A stretch of DNA of 51,458 nt, taken from the NCBI GenBank assembly GCA_027486765.1, contig JAIXOO010000382.1, positions 1 to 51,458 of the forward strand, read 5' to 3'. Numbering within the stretch: the stretch's first letter is position 1; each line of letters starts with the position of its first letter. The position numbers and the translations under genes are program-made. This DNA comes from Saprospiraceae bacterium (GTDB lineage Bacteria; Bacteroidota; Bacteroidia; Chitinophagales; Saprospiraceae). Under the pieces are notes generated by a model, which saw only the letters and a program-made list of their open reading frames with translations, was not told where the DNA came from and did no database searches. Positions 8,098 through 17,415 of this stretch are shown piece after piece.

Positions 8098-8661
8098 TTA
8101 TAAAAATTGTTGGTAGGCTTCAATTTTATCGGCCAAACGCTGGGCCATGAGCGCATCCGCTGGGGCCAGATGATCGTAAATGACCTGGCCTTCGCTGCGA
8201 TAAGCGGCGATTTTGGGTTTGTCCCAATAATAAGGTGGGTGGTAGAGGTTGGTGATGCGATCGGCCATTTTGACCATCCAGATTTCTTTGGGTTGGGCTT
8301 GGATGCGTTGAAGGCTGTCGAGCATTTGGTCTGCTTTGGGCAGGTCGTTGTTTTTGGTTAAAGCCAATACTCCTGCAGCTACTGACGGCCCAAAAGTGGT
8401 ACTTAACTCCTCATAATCGGCAGCAGTGTCTTCGAGTGTATCGTGCAACAAAGCGCATTGCACCAAGAGGTCAGCATTGTAGTTTTCCGTAGAATGGGCC
8501 AATACCCACATGGCCTCCATGGCCACGCTGCTAAGGTGGTTGATGTATTCGATTTGTTGTTCGGGCTGGCGCCCGCCGTAGGTCTGGCCACTGTGTTTGA
8601 GGGTCACGAAATGCCAGACTTTGGCGTAAAGATCGCGGTCCCAGGAGTTGGATTGTTGCAT
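8098..8661 (-). CDS. Single-domain HD phosphohydrolase resembling the (p)ppGpp hydrolase domain of RelA/SpoT (MESH1-like)
   Basis: A 187-residue HD-superfamily protein. Seen: a metal-site histidine in QIEYINHLSSVAMEAM, the HD pair in CALLHDTLEDT, and the later MVKMADRITNL motif. This spacing and wording are typical of the hydrolase domain of RelA/SpoT and of MESH1-type small alarmone hydrolases. No synthetase, TGS or ACT domain follows, and the gene is far too short for Rel. Expected role: hydrolysis of (p)ppGpp or a related nucleotide in the cytoplasm, with Mn2+. The substrate is inference. It is transcribed alone and ends at a strong terminator. Confidence 0.78.
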   Translation of the reverse strand: MQQSNSWDRDLYAKVWHFVTLKHSGQTYGGRQPEQQIEYINHLSSVAMEAMWVLAHSTENYNADLLVQCALLHDTLEDTAADYEELSTTFGPSVAAGVLALTKNNDLPKADQMLDSLQRIQAQPKEIWMVKMADRITNLYHPPYYWDKPKIAAYRSEGQVIYDHLAPADALMAQRLADKIEAYQQFL

Positions 8662-8788
8662 AGTTTTAGGATTGTTTGGGCAAAATACGTTTTTAAATTA
8701 TGGAATACTGGAGCCACGATTACTGAGCAAAAGGATCAGGAATCGTTTGGAATGGGCTTATACTATGCATCAGGATAAATAAGAAGGT

Positions 8789-9046
8789 CTATTGCGCCGC
8801 TTCCTCCCGCCGCTTCAATTCGGCACTAATCTTAGCCCGCATCATATTCACGGGTAACGATGTAGTAATGAGTGCCACCATGACTACGACCAGGACAGTA
8901 CTTACTTTGCCTGTAGAGACGGAATAAAGCATTGCTGCGATGTACACAATGAAGGCTCCAAGGTATACACCTGTGATTATTTTGTACGACTTCGCCAATT
9001 TTTGCAATTCGGCGGTGGTCTGTTCTTCGATTTTTTTAGCGGCCAT
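8789..9046 (-). CDS. Small two-helix membrane protein, function unknown
   Basis: An 85-residue protein. The ATG at 9044-9046 (MAAKKIEEQTTAEL) is preferred over an upstream in-frame start at 9094, which would add a non-conserved-looking segment. Two predicted membrane helices (IITGVYLGAFIVYIAAMLY and VLVVVMVALITTSLPV) are joined by a short loop, with a charged C-terminal tail (KISAELKRREEAAQ). I do not recognise a family. It lies between the HD protein and the DUF2071 protein on the same strand. Confidence 0.6.
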   Translation of the reverse strand: MAAKKIEEQTTAELQKLAKSYKIITGVYLGAFIVYIAAMLYSVSTGKVSTVLVVVMVALITTSLPVNMMRAKISAELKRREEAAQ

Positions 9047-9151
9047 GGCAATAGGTTGATTTGTTGAGGAAACTTTAGGCCAAAATACTAGCAAAAAGGA
9101 AATAAAACATTTTTTGGAGAAAATTTAGCTGTGGTCAATATAAGGAGACAA

Positions 9152-9868
9152 TCAGGACTTAGCGATCGATTTTAGTCCAACCCACTCGTGTTCAATGTTT
9201 TTCATCAATAAGGCATTGTCAAATTGTACGGAACCTTTGGGGAAAACTTTTTCGTTTTCAAAAAAACTGGATTGAACATCTACCACTGCTAATTGATGAA
9301 CCTTCCAGTCATGGGTTTTGAGCTCAATCCCCTGGAAATTACTGCCGCCGGGCGAGTAACCCAAGGCGCCATTTTGAAAAAAGGCGGAAGCGCAAGAGAG
9401 GTTTTCGAAAATACTGTCTGTAGGCCAGGTTTGGGTTTCTTTGGCTTTGATCGATAGTGTAGTATCATCATCACTTTTGAAAGCTACTTCGTAAGCTCCA
9501 GCTGATTCATTGACTACGAATTGTGCCAAATGGTGGACTCCTGGAAACAAGGTTCCTCCGGCAAAAGCATTTAATCTGGATGAAGTATCTCTACGAGGGA
9601 TGTAGACGCCTTCTTTCTGTACCCCATTTTCAATCCATTCCACGGCGATGCGATGGGCACCATTTTCTGAAGCGATTCCTAACTGTTTTGGAAAACCTTT
9701 GGGCCGGATTTCCTTTAGTCGGATCAAACAAATACCCGCCATTCCTTTTCCATTGACCAATTTAGCCTTGAAGGGTTTAGGCAAAAAATTATTCAGCACT
9801 TCCTGCTCAACCTGGAAATTGATGAGGATTCTGCGATCGATGGTACCTTGCAAGGTTGGTATGATCAT
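9152..9868 (-). CDS. DUF2071 (YqjF-like) protein
   Basis: A 238-residue protein of the DUF2071/COG2071 group, which has an acetoacetate-decarboxylase-like fold but no established reaction. Seen: the family opening in which an LxNFxV segment is followed by LPKPFKAKLVNGKGMAGICL, and the YIPRRDTSSRLNAFAGG region. Predicted soluble and cytoplasmic. The start codon lies 8 bases after the stop of the DUF5686 gene, so the two are probably translated from one mRNA. No functional link between them is evident. Confidence 0.75.
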   Translation of the reverse strand: MIIPTLQGTIDRRILINFQVEQEVLNNFLPKPFKAKLVNGKGMAGICLIRLKEIRPKGFPKQLGIASENGAHRIAVEWIENGVQKEGVYIPRRDTSSRLNAFAGGTLFPGVHHLAQFVVNESAGAYEVAFKSDDDTTLSIKAKETQTWPTDSIFENLSCASAFFQNGALGYSPGGSNFQGIELKTHDWKVHQLAVVDVQSSFFENEKVFPKGSVQFDNALLMKNIEHEWVGLKSIAKS

Positions 9869-9876
9869 AATTTTAT

Positions 9877-12411
9877 TTAGAGGGTGAAGTAAAAATTCAC
9901 CTGATAGGCAAAATTGCGTCGCTCATTTTCCAAACTATATGGCCCCCAGCGGTAAAAAGCACCTACACCCGCACTGAATTTTGCTGCTTTCAGGATGGGA
10001 ATCAACAACAAATTACGCAAATAAACGCCTGTTTCATAAAAACCTTTGTCCAGGGTTTGAAAATCCAGTCCCTGATGCGCCTCGGGGTTCATCAAATTTC
10101 CCCAGGCGATGTTTTGCGCCAGAGCGATTTCGGGTTGGCTGTATTTGGAGTTGATTTTGAGCAGGAGTTTGCCAAAATTGTGTTCAAAAAAGAGGTATGC
10201 AAAACGATCCCCGGCGAATTCATACAAGCCCATCGTTTGAAATACGTGATAACTAAATACAGGTGATCCACCCTCGCGCCGCACACCAGGGGCATTGAAC
10301 AAGTATGGGTAGGGCACATTGCCCAACATCATTCCACCCATCAGGCGGTATACAGTTCGGCCCAAAGACTTGGAGGTGTTTTCGCCTTCCATGCTCAGGA
10401 TCAAGCGGGTATAATTGATCGGGTCGGGCACGCCAGTGATTCTGCCTTGGGCCACCTGAAAGTCGAAGACCGGGTAGGTAAAGTAGTAGATCGTTTCGGT
10501 GATGCCGTCTTTGTGCAGCCATTCTTTGGGGGCAAAGCGCAGGTTGAACCCCACTTCCTGCATTTGGAACGTGCTTTTGGAGACACTTTCGTCTTGTACA
10601 AAAGAATAGGGATAGGTCGTTTGCCGACTTTCGCGCCGCCAGTAGGGATTGAGTTGCAGGTGCGCGCTGGGGCGATAGAACAACTCGGCGCGGAAAGATT
10701 CGATGCTGTCCATGCGGTTGCGGATCCAGTTGCGGGGCACAATGCGACCCAGTAGGGGAGTTTGATCTGAAAGAATGTTAAAAGACCCTGGTTCGTTGAC
10801 ATCGCGGCGATAGGACAAACGCATGCGCAAGTCTTTGTTTTGGCTCAATAGGACCTCCGAGCGCAGCCCGTATTTCCAGGCTTCGTCTTTGAGGCCATAG
10901 GCCACGTAGCCACGCAGTTGCAACCAGGACCAACCTTTAAAGTTGCTGCGCAGCGCCAAACCCAGGCGGTAGCCCTCGTAACCATTTAGGCCAATCACAT
11001 CTCGCAGCGGGATTTCAAATTGGCCAATGGGCAACATCCCCGTGTAATAGGCTTTGGCGGTGTTGCCCAATGCCCTGAAAAGATTGCGCGGCCCCTTCAA
11101 TTCCGGGATGGAATCCCACATGGAATAGGAATTTTGCTCTCGTTCGCTGAGGGTATCCAGCCGTAGGGCTTTCCATTCTGCTTCACTTAGGCGTTTGGCG
11201 TCGACTTCCTGCTCGCGGGTGGCGTAGTTGAACACGGAGGCCGGAATTTCTTCGTTGACCCGGGGATTTTTTACTTGGGTGCGGTTGCGGATTTGCAATT
11301 CAAAAGTGCTGCCCTCATTGCCCACGGGCATGTTTAGTTCAGTTTGCAGGATTTCGGGAAACCAAAACTTGCCGTTGAATTTGTATTGCTGCTGTACCCT
11401 GAACTGGATGTTGAGGCTGGTATCGGCGGGGCTGGCAATCACGTTTTCCATGGCGTAACCATTGGAATTGATGTGCAGTACACCGCGCATGCCATCGAAG
11501 TTTTTGCCTTTGAAGGGTTGGTAAAAAATGACAAAAGTGCTGTCATTACCCTGATAGATCGTGTCTTGAATCTTAAAATCGTAACGATTAAAGGTGCCGT
11601 CGCTGATGGGGTTCACAAAATTCAGACTGGCCAGGGTGAGGGACATCACTTCTTTGTAAAAACCAAAGGGTTGGAAATCACTGGCCGCAAATCCCATGGA
11701 AAAATCGCCGGGTAAGGAGGATTTACTGGCAATGATGCGCTCTTTATCCTGGGTAGGTTCTTTGTGGAATACCTCTACAACGGACTCTTTGACCCAGAGG
11801 TACATTTTATTCAGGAGTGCATCGCTGATGATGGAGTCGCGGCGGATGGCTTCTGCTGAGCGTTGTTTGGGTTTTTCGCTTTTGTCTTTTTTATCTTTCT
11901 TGAGCGACTCTTTAAAACTGCTGAAACTACCTACGGTGAAGGATGATTTGTTGTAGGAAGTATATTGGTAGGTCTTGTATTCTTCGGGATTGTTTTGAGG
12001 ACGATTCGCCAACACTTTGCGGATGATGCCCCAGGCGGGGTTTTCTTTGGGGCGAATGGTGACTTCGGGCAAACTGAGTACATCTTCACTCAAGGCGATC
12101 AACAAAAAAGAACCAGCGTCTTTAAGGGGAACTTCTTTGGTGCTGTACCCGACATAACTGATGACCAAGGTAGCTGTGCTCGGCGCGATGATGGAGAAAT
12201 TTCCATCGAGGTCGGTGGTGGTGCCTTGGGTATTGCCTTTGATGCCTACACTGACAAAAGCGAGGGCTTCAAGGCTTTTGGCATCCTGGATTTTGCCGAC
12301 ATAGGTTTTGTTTTGCCCCTCCAAATTGTATAGGGAAGCCACAGAAAACACTAGGGTAATAAAGGCTTGGACATACGTTCTCCATGCCATTTTTTTTAAC
12401 TCCAATCTCAT
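9877..12411 (-). CDS. DUF5686 outer-membrane beta-barrel protein with carboxypeptidase-regulatory-like domain
   Basis: About 844 residues. The start is taken at the ATG at 12411 (MRLELKKMAWRT) or 12390 (MAWRTYVQAF), since these lead into the signal peptide ending near NLEGQ; the longer frame to 12492 reads upstream leader. Next comes a carboxypeptidase D regulatory-like beta-sandwich (YVGKIQDAKSLEALAFVSVG, then GTTTDLDGNFSI), common at the N-terminus of SusC/TonB proteins but here without a TonB plug. The remaining 650 residues match the DUF5686 type and end in an aromatic beta-strand (NFAYQVNFYFTL), as in outer-membrane barrels. Role unknown; surface-envelope structure is inference. Confidence 0.82.
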   Translation of the reverse strand: MRLELKKMAWRTYVQAFITLVFSVASLYNLEGQNKTYVGKIQDAKSLEALAFVSVGIKGNTQGTTTDLDGNFSIIAPSTATLVISYVGYSTKEVPLKDAGSFLLIALSEDVLSLPEVTIRPKENPAWGIIRKVLANRPQNNPEEYKTYQYTSYNKSSFTVGSFSSFKESLKKDKKDKSEKPKQRSAEAIRRDSIISDALLNKMYLWVKESVVEVFHKEPTQDKERIIASKSSLPGDFSMGFAASDFQPFGFYKEVMSLTLASLNFVNPISDGTFNRYDFKIQDTIYQGNDSTFVIFYQPFKGKNFDGMRGVLHINSNGYAMENVIASPADTSLNIQFRVQQQYKFNGKFWFPEILQTELNMPVGNEGSTFELQIRNRTQVKNPRVNEEIPASVFNYATREQEVDAKRLSEAEWKALRLDTLSEREQNSYSMWDSIPELKGPRNLFRALGNTAKAYYTGMLPIGQFEIPLRDVIGLNGYEGYRLGLALRSNFKGWSWLQLRGYVAYGLKDEAWKYGLRSEVLLSQNKDLRMRLSYRRDVNEPGSFNILSDQTPLLGRIVPRNWIRNRMDSIESFRAELFYRPSAHLQLNPYWRRESRQTTYPYSFVQDESVSKSTFQMQEVGFNLRFAPKEWLHKDGITETIYYFTYPVFDFQVAQGRITGVPDPINYTRLILSMEGENTSKSLGRTVYRLMGGMMLGNVPYPYLFNAPGVRREGGSPVFSYHVFQTMGLYEFAGDRFAYLFFEHNFGKLLLKINSKYSQPEIALAQNIAWGNLMNPEAHQGLDFQTLDKGFYETGVYLRNLLLIPILKAAKFSAGVGAFYRWGPYSLENERRNFAYQVNFYFTL

Positions 12412-12495
12412 TGCAATTCTTTTAGATCCAAAAGGGTATTCCAGGGGTAATTCTAGAACAAATACGAAATAAACCAGCATTAAGACGCACAAAGG

Positions 12496-15400
12496 TCAAA
12501 ATTGGTTGTCTAAATTCAATTTAAATTGCTGTTCGAGTTGAAAAAGGAGATAGTTGATGTATTGATCTTCGACGATTTGTCGGTTGATCCGCCAAACATT
12601 GTCTTTGACTTGTGGAAACTCCAAGGTACGGCGAACTGGCAAACGGCTGAAATAATTTTTCAAATGAATCCCCCGTGGAGGCGTATTTTTTTGTTCACTC
12701 ACTTTTATTTCGGCCTGGAATTGTTCCTTGCGCTGGATGTTGTGCCATTTTTGGACTCCTTCTTCGCCACTAAAAAACAATTGCACCGCCGGGCCATTGA
12801 TTTTTAGGATTAAGCCAATCAGGCGGTCATTGTACTCAGGGGCAAACTGGAATAATTCTTCCTGTTCGACCAAAAGGTATTGTTCAGATGTTTTACCTTC
12901 TTCATTTGGGCTGAAATACAAGGATTCGCGGAACCAAATTTCCGTGTAAGTCACTTCAAAGTTTTTATCAGCGCAGATTACGGCATAAATTGGCCGCATC
13001 TTTTCGCAAGCATCGCCATAAATACTCAGATAAGCCGTGTTGGCCGAAGGATTGGCTTGCTGATAAATCTCTATTTTGAGGCGGAAAAATTTTTCTTCCC
13101 ATTGGTCTACCTGTTCCAGTTCTTCTTCGCTGGTTCCTTCACCCAATACCGCCAAACACAAACGTTGCTCCAGACTCTCGACTTCGCCCACCAGGCTTTC
13201 GACCTTGTCCCGAATCTCGATCAATTGCATTTTGCGGATTTCGGCCTGGGCGGAATAAGCCGGGTCTTTGCCCTCTTGTTCTTTACTTTCTTCCTCCAAA
13301 TCATCGTATTCCTGTAGCAACAAGGTGTACAAATGGCTTTCTTTAAAAGCGATGGCCGAAGACCGCAAGGCAGAGACCTGATCGGCGGCATCCTGCAGGT
13401 TGAACTCATCGAGGAGTTCTTCCAAGGGGGTAGGTTCTGGGTCTACTTCCACCTTTACTTTTCCTTTGCTGCTTTTGACCAGTACTTTGAGTTTGTCGGT
13501 GGGGTCGTGTAAGTTCAGCTGGTTGGCCAGCGGCAATGCAATCAGTTCCCGGATGGCGCGTTGCAGTTGACGCCCACCATATTTAGGGTGAAACCCTTCT
13601 TCGGCCAGTTTTTCAAGGGCATTATCTTGAATGCTCAATTCCAATTTGCGGTAGCGGACGCCATCGCGGTTTTTGAACTGCTCCAGTTCACGCGTAACAA
13701 TGGCACGGATGAGTTCTTTGTCCAGGGATTGAAAAGCAATAATTTGATCGATGCGGTTGACCAGTTCTGGCCGGAAGTAGCGGCGAATGGCTTCCTGATA
13801 TAGTTCCTGGGCTGAGCGATTGGAGTTGCCAAAGCCCAGTTTTGGCCGCGTGGAATCTGCACCCAGGTTGGTCGTCATGATGATGATGGCGCTGCAAAAA
13901 TCAGCCACCCGTCCCCGATTGTCACTGAGTCGGCCTTCACCCAGTAATTGCAATAGGAGGTCAAAAAAGTTGGAATGCGCCTTTTCAATTTCGTCAAAAA
14001 GCAAGACTGAAAAAGGTTGTTTGCGGATCGCCGAAGTCAACAACCCTTCTACGTTGCCAGCGCCAGCCAAACGCAGCAGTGCACTCGGGTTGCCATACTC
14101 ACTCATGTCGAAGCGTACCATGCGGTCTTTGTCGCCAAACATAAAAGTGGTGAGCACCTTGGCCAGTTCGGTTTTGCCTACCCCGGTCGGGCCGGCGAAG
14201 AGGAAGGTAGCAATGGGTTTATCGGTACGGGCCAGCGCGGTTTTGATGGCAACCATGGCATCCACCACAGCGTCCACCGCCATGTTTTGCCCAAAAACTT
14301 GTTGGTTGAAAAAACTGCGCACCTCTGTGGGCACAAGGGGGATGGCAGGGTCTACAACCATCGGCGGCATGCCACTTTCGGCGCAAAAATAACGGATGAC
14401 CTCGTTGCGGTCGATGATTGTGAAATCGTTAGGGCTGCCTTGGGTTTTGGTCATGCGCAGGGTCATGCCTTCCAAAAAACGGATGGGTTTGCCCGGCATC
14501 CCGGCGTAGGGCATGAAGCGACGATGCAAACGAATGACCTCGCTCACGGCTTCTTCCGAAATGAGTACGTTGGCCTGCTCAGACAAGGCTTTTACTTTGT
14601 CCAGAATGATTTGTTCCATCTGCTCTCCCCGCGGTTCCTGCATCTGCAAGACCTGGAAATAAGCGGGGTAACCTGGGGCGTTGAGTTCAATCCGGGCAAA
14701 TTGATCACCACTGCATTCGGCAATCATGCGAATTTGCCCCTGACTAAGGTAGGGAATTAAAAAGTCGGCAATGCTGGAGTCGTTGCCCTGGTATTGTCCC
14801 ACCTCAAAAAGATCCATCAGGTTGCGGAGGTAGAGCACGTGCGGGGTATTGGCGATCTCCTTGAGCAATTCGGAAAAGTTGAACTCCCAGCCGCGATCCT
14901 GCGACAATTCTTTGATCAGGGTAGAGGCAGTCGTTTCCCAAATGTGTAATTCGCCAGGATTTTGTAATTCCAATTGGCGAGCAGCTTCCCAAATCAGAGC
15001 CGTTTTACCCACTCCTGATGGGCCTACCAGGAGTAAATTATTGGGATATCCGCCTTGCAAAATGCGCAGCACCTGATTCAGCTCTTTTTCACAACCATAA
15101 CTCTCCTGACGGGTGATGCTGAGTTTGCTGGCTACTTTGTCGAGCCAGACAAATTGGCCTAATTCTTTGGTGGGGCGTTTTTCACCAGGGTCGAGTGCTT
15201 CCAGGTTGATTTCTTTTTGGATCAACTCTACGCCTTTGTACCAAATGGTGGAAATGATGTCTTGTACTGAAAACAAACGTTCCTGCCGCCGAAAGTCGAT
15301 GCGCACCAGTTCACGCAGGTTTTCTTCTAAATCTTCGGATTGGGTAGTGGAGGTCTCCAGACCCAGCGCAGGTAAAATGGCCCGCCAGGCATGTTCTTGT

Positions 15401-15705
15401 TGTTGGAAAAAATAATCAAAACTCAAGTTAAAGGCAGGCGTACCTGCGCCAGTTGCCCCAGCGGGAAAATCCACTTCCAGTGTAGCAGCATAGTACGTGC
15501 TGTGCCGCAGCAAATCCATCAAAGGCAAAAGGGGAGTACGATTGTACAACTGCTCTTGGAGGGCATGTTGGTATTCCTCGGCCACCTCGCTCAAGGTTTT
15601 TCCCAAACGAATGGCTTGGGCATCGGTCATGGGGTTCAGCAAGCTGGTGTTGTTGCTGAAATTGAGGCGAAAGGCGAAGAAGGGGATGGAGATGGGTAAA
15701 GGCAT
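12496..15705 (-). CDS. Divergent Clp/HSP100-like double-AAA protein with a degenerate first ATPase site and a long C-terminal extension
   Basis: 1069 residues if translation starts at the ATG at 15705 (MPLPISIPFF); the longer frame to 15774 would read through a repeat arm. The N-terminal 220 residues do not show a double Clp-N repeat. D1 has Walker A GPSGVGKT (about 228-235), but at the Walker B position it reads VLYLRNLMDLFEVG, where Clp proteins have a DE pair. D2 is canonical: Walker A GPTGVGKT (about 505-512), Walker B VLLFDEIEKAH, sensor 1 IIIMTTNLGAD, arginine finger FRPELVNRID, sensor 2 GGRQLQRAI. A roughly 300-residue C-terminal tail, with a coiled coil, follows. It is not ordinary ClpA, ClpB or ClpC. 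Likely a remodelling ATPase; its partner is unknown. It sits directly downstream of the 316-bp repeat element. Confidence 0.85.
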   Translation of the reverse strand: MPLPISIPFFAFRLNFSNNTSLLNPMTDAQAIRLGKTLSEVAEEYQHALQEQLYNRTPLLPLMDLLRHSTYYAATLEVDFPAGATGAGTPAFNLSFDYFFQQQEHAWRAILPALGLETSTTQSEDLEENLRELVRIDFRRQERLFSVQDIISTIWYKGVELIQKEINLEALDPGEKRPTKELGQFVWLDKVASKLSITRQESYGCEKELNQVLRILQGGYPNNLLLVGPSGVGKTALIWEAARQLELQNPGELHIWETTASTLIKELSQDRGWEFNFSELLKEIANTPHVLYLRNLMDLFEVGQYQGNDSSIADFLIPYLSQGQIRMIAECSGDQFARIELNAPGYPAYFQVLQMQEPRGEQMEQIILDKVKALSEQANVLISEEAVSEVIRLHRRFMPYAGMPGKPIRFLEGMTLRMTKTQGSPNDFTIIDRNEVIRYFCAESGMPPMVVDPAIPLVPTEVRSFFNQQVFGQNMAVDAVVDAMVAIKTALARTDKPIATFLFAGPTGVGKTELAKVLTTFMFGDKDRMVRFDMSEYGNPSALLRLAGAGNVEGLLTSAIRKQPFSVLLFDEIEKAHSNFFDLLLQLLGEGRLSDNRGRVADFCSAIIIMTTNLGADSTRPKLGFGNSNRSAQELYQEAIRRYFRPELVNRIDQIIAFQSLDKELIRAIVTRELEQFKNRDGVRYRKLELSIQDNALEKLAEEGFHPKYGGRQLQRAIRELIALPLANQLNLHDPTDKLKVLVKSSKGKVKVEVDPEPTPLEELLDEFNLQDAADQVSALRSSAIAFKESHLYTLLLQEYDDLEEESKEQEGKDPAYSAQAEIRKMQLIEIRDKVESLVGEVESLEQRLCLAVLGEGTSEEELEQVDQWEEKFFRLKIEIYQQANPSANTAYLSIYGDACEKMRPIYAVICADKNFEVTYTEIWFRESLYFSPNEEGKTSEQYLLVEQEELFQFAPEYNDRLIGLILKINGPAVQLFFSGEEGVQKWHNIQRKEQFQAEIKVSEQKNTPPRGIHLKNYFSRLPVRRTLEFPQVKDNVWRINRQIVEDQYINYLLFQLEQQFKLNLDNQF

Positions 15706-15720
15706 TAGTTGGGATTTGGG

Positions 15721-16036
15721 ATTTCGGGTTGCGGATTTCGGATTTCGGTGGTGCATTGCTTTTGGAATGCTCAAGCACTCCTAGATATGCACTTTCAGAC
15801 CTGCAAACAAATGTATTGAATTTCTTCGAATGCTTAGGAACGGGAATGAAATAAAGAAAACAAGTTGACTGAGCTATTTTTTGATTTGGCAAGGCACGAC
15901 GAAGGCGCATAGCCAGTCTACGCAACTGAGGAGTAACGTAGCAAAATCAAAAAAGAGCCGGTCAAGTGTTTACTTTATTTTATTTCCGTTCCTTGGAGTG
16001 ATGCACCACCGAAATCCCAAATCCGCAACCCGAAAT
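15721..16036. repeat. 316-bp nested inverted-repeat element (MITE-like)
   Basis: This fills the only gap over 300 bases. Outer arms 15721-15756 and 16001-16036 are complementary over 36 bp with one mismatch and consist of GATTTCGG-type words. Inside, about 52-base imperfect arms (15836-15887 and 15943-15994) enclose a core, 15888-15942, that is itself partly repetitive. CACTCC (15776-15781) pairs with GGAGTG (15995-16000). No transposase is present. The right end is 3 bases from the stop of the oxidoreductase gene, and the left end is 16 bases from the start of the AAA gene, so any promoter of the latter must lie inside. Confidence 0.85.
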
Positions 16037-16038
16037 GA

Positions 16039-17370
16039 TTAAATCACCACAGATTTGCCCGGCATTGCAATTGGATAAAATCCATCTTTGTCTGGCAATA
16101 CTTTAGGTAAGGCATCCCAGGCCAATTTTTCAGGGAACAAACTGATATTGGAATTCAGTGCTTTGTCCCATTCAACAACTTGACCAGAATAAGTAGCCAT
16201 CCGGCCCAGGATCGCGGTCATGGTTGCTTTGGCACCATTTTCGGCATCGGCAAATTTGTATTCACCTTTGGCAATGGCTGCAAACAAAACATCGTGCTCA
16301 ACCTGGTATGGATCTGGATCATCTTTGCCGCTGATGCGCATGATGGTTTTGCCAGCATGATCCTGGATGATCCCAGGTTTTGGTGCCTTGCCTTTAGTGC
16401 CTACAAACGCCTCGGTTACCTTACTTGGGGTACCTGGTTGGTGGCGGCACTGGCTGTACATCATTGAGCCATCAGCATATTCATATTCTACGAAGTGGTG
16501 GTCAAAAATCTCACCATATTCTTTGCCCGTACGTACCTGGCGGCCACCCATCCCGGAGGCTCTTACCGGATACCCTTTTTTTACCCAGTTGCCCACGTCC
16601 AGGTTGTGGATGTGCTGCTCCACGATATGGTCACCACAAAGCCAGTTGAAGTAGTACCAGTTGCGCATTTGGTACTCCATTTCGCTTTGTTTTTCTTCGC
16701 GTTTTCTCACCCAAACACCTTCGTTGTTCCAATACACGCTGCTCATGGTGATGTCACCAATGGCGCCTTCGTGCAGTTTTTCAACCCACTGTTGGTAAAC
16801 GTTTTCGTAGTGGCGTTGCAGACCAACCACCACGTTGAGTTTTTTCTGCTTGGCAATTTCGGCGGCTTCCAGCACTTTACGAACACCGACTGCATCTGTA
16901 GCGACCGGTTTTTCCATAAAGATCTGTTTGCCTGCTGCTACGGCTGCGACAAAGTGATCAGGGCGGAAACCCGGAGGGCTGGCTAAAATCACCACATCAC
17001 AAAGTGGGATGACCTTTTTATAGGCATCAAAACCGACAAATTGGCGCTCTTTGGGTACATCCAGCCTGTCGGCTTTTTGCTTGGCTGCCATTGCTTTCTC
17101 GATCTGCTTGTGGCTGTTCTCCAGGCGATCGGCGAAAGCGTCGCCCATAGCGACTATTTTTACGTTTTGGGAAGTGGAGAGGGCTTGTACTGCCGCACCT
17201 GTTCCACGGCCACCACAGCCAATCACACCAATTTTAATGGCATCATCAACACTGTTGAAAGCTTTGGCGCGGAGTAAATCAGGTACCAACAGTAGTCCTC
17301 CTGTTACGGCTGCCGAAGTTCTTACGAAACTGCGGCGATCGAAACCCGTCTTTTTGTTTTTTGTGCTCAT
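16039..17370 (-). CDS. Exported Gfo/Idh/MocA-family NAD(P)-dependent oxidoreductase
   Basis: A 443-residue oxidoreductase of the Gfo/Idh/MocA group. Seen: an N-terminal twin-arginine signal (FDRRSFVRTSAAVTGG), so probably periplasmic and cofactor-loaded before export; the Rossmann GXGXXG-type motif KIGVIGCGGRGTGAAVQ at about residue 47; then the EKPVATDAVGVRKVLEAAE motif containing the catalytic-region lysine. The C-terminal domain has DHIVEQHIHNLDVGNWVKKG and HQPGTPSKV. Typical substrates are sugars or inositol-type polyols; the exact one is not readable. It is followed on the same strand by the repeat element and then the AAA gene. Upstream lies a word-array repeat. Confidence 0.9.
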   Translation of the reverse strand: MSTKNKKTGFDRRSFVRTSAAVTGGLLLVPDLLRAKAFNSVDDAIKIGVIGCGGRGTGAAVQALSTSQNVKIVAMGDAFADRLENSHKQIEKAMAAKQKADRLDVPKERQFVGFDAYKKVIPLCDVVILASPPGFRPDHFVAAVAAGKQIFMEKPVATDAVGVRKVLEAAEIAKQKKLNVVVGLQRHYENVYQQWVEKLHEGAIGDITMSSVYWNNEGVWVRKREEKQSEMEYQMRNWYYFNWLCGDHIVEQHIHNLDVGNWVKKGYPVRASGMGGRQVRTGKEYGEIFDHHFVEYEYADGSMMYSQCRHQPGTPSKVTEAFVGTKGKAPKPGIIQDHAGKTIMRISGKDDPDPYQVEHDVLFAAIAKGEYKFADAENGAKATMTAILGRMATYSGQVVEWDKALNSNISLFPEKLAWDALPKVLPDKDGFYPIAMPGKSVVI

Positions 17371-17415
17371 GCTGTGTAGCGATTGATGTTTATAATTATT
17401 GTAAAGATAGGAAAA

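Noticed and set aside
7844-8116. 90-residue plus-strand open frame in the fucosidase-HD gap
   Set aside because: It overlaps the minus-strand terminator and its lysine/cysteine-rich product has no recognisable pattern.
15428-15925. 165-residue minus-strand open frame across the 316-bp element and the AAA gene start
   Set aside because: It is out of frame with the AAA gene and runs through repeat arms.
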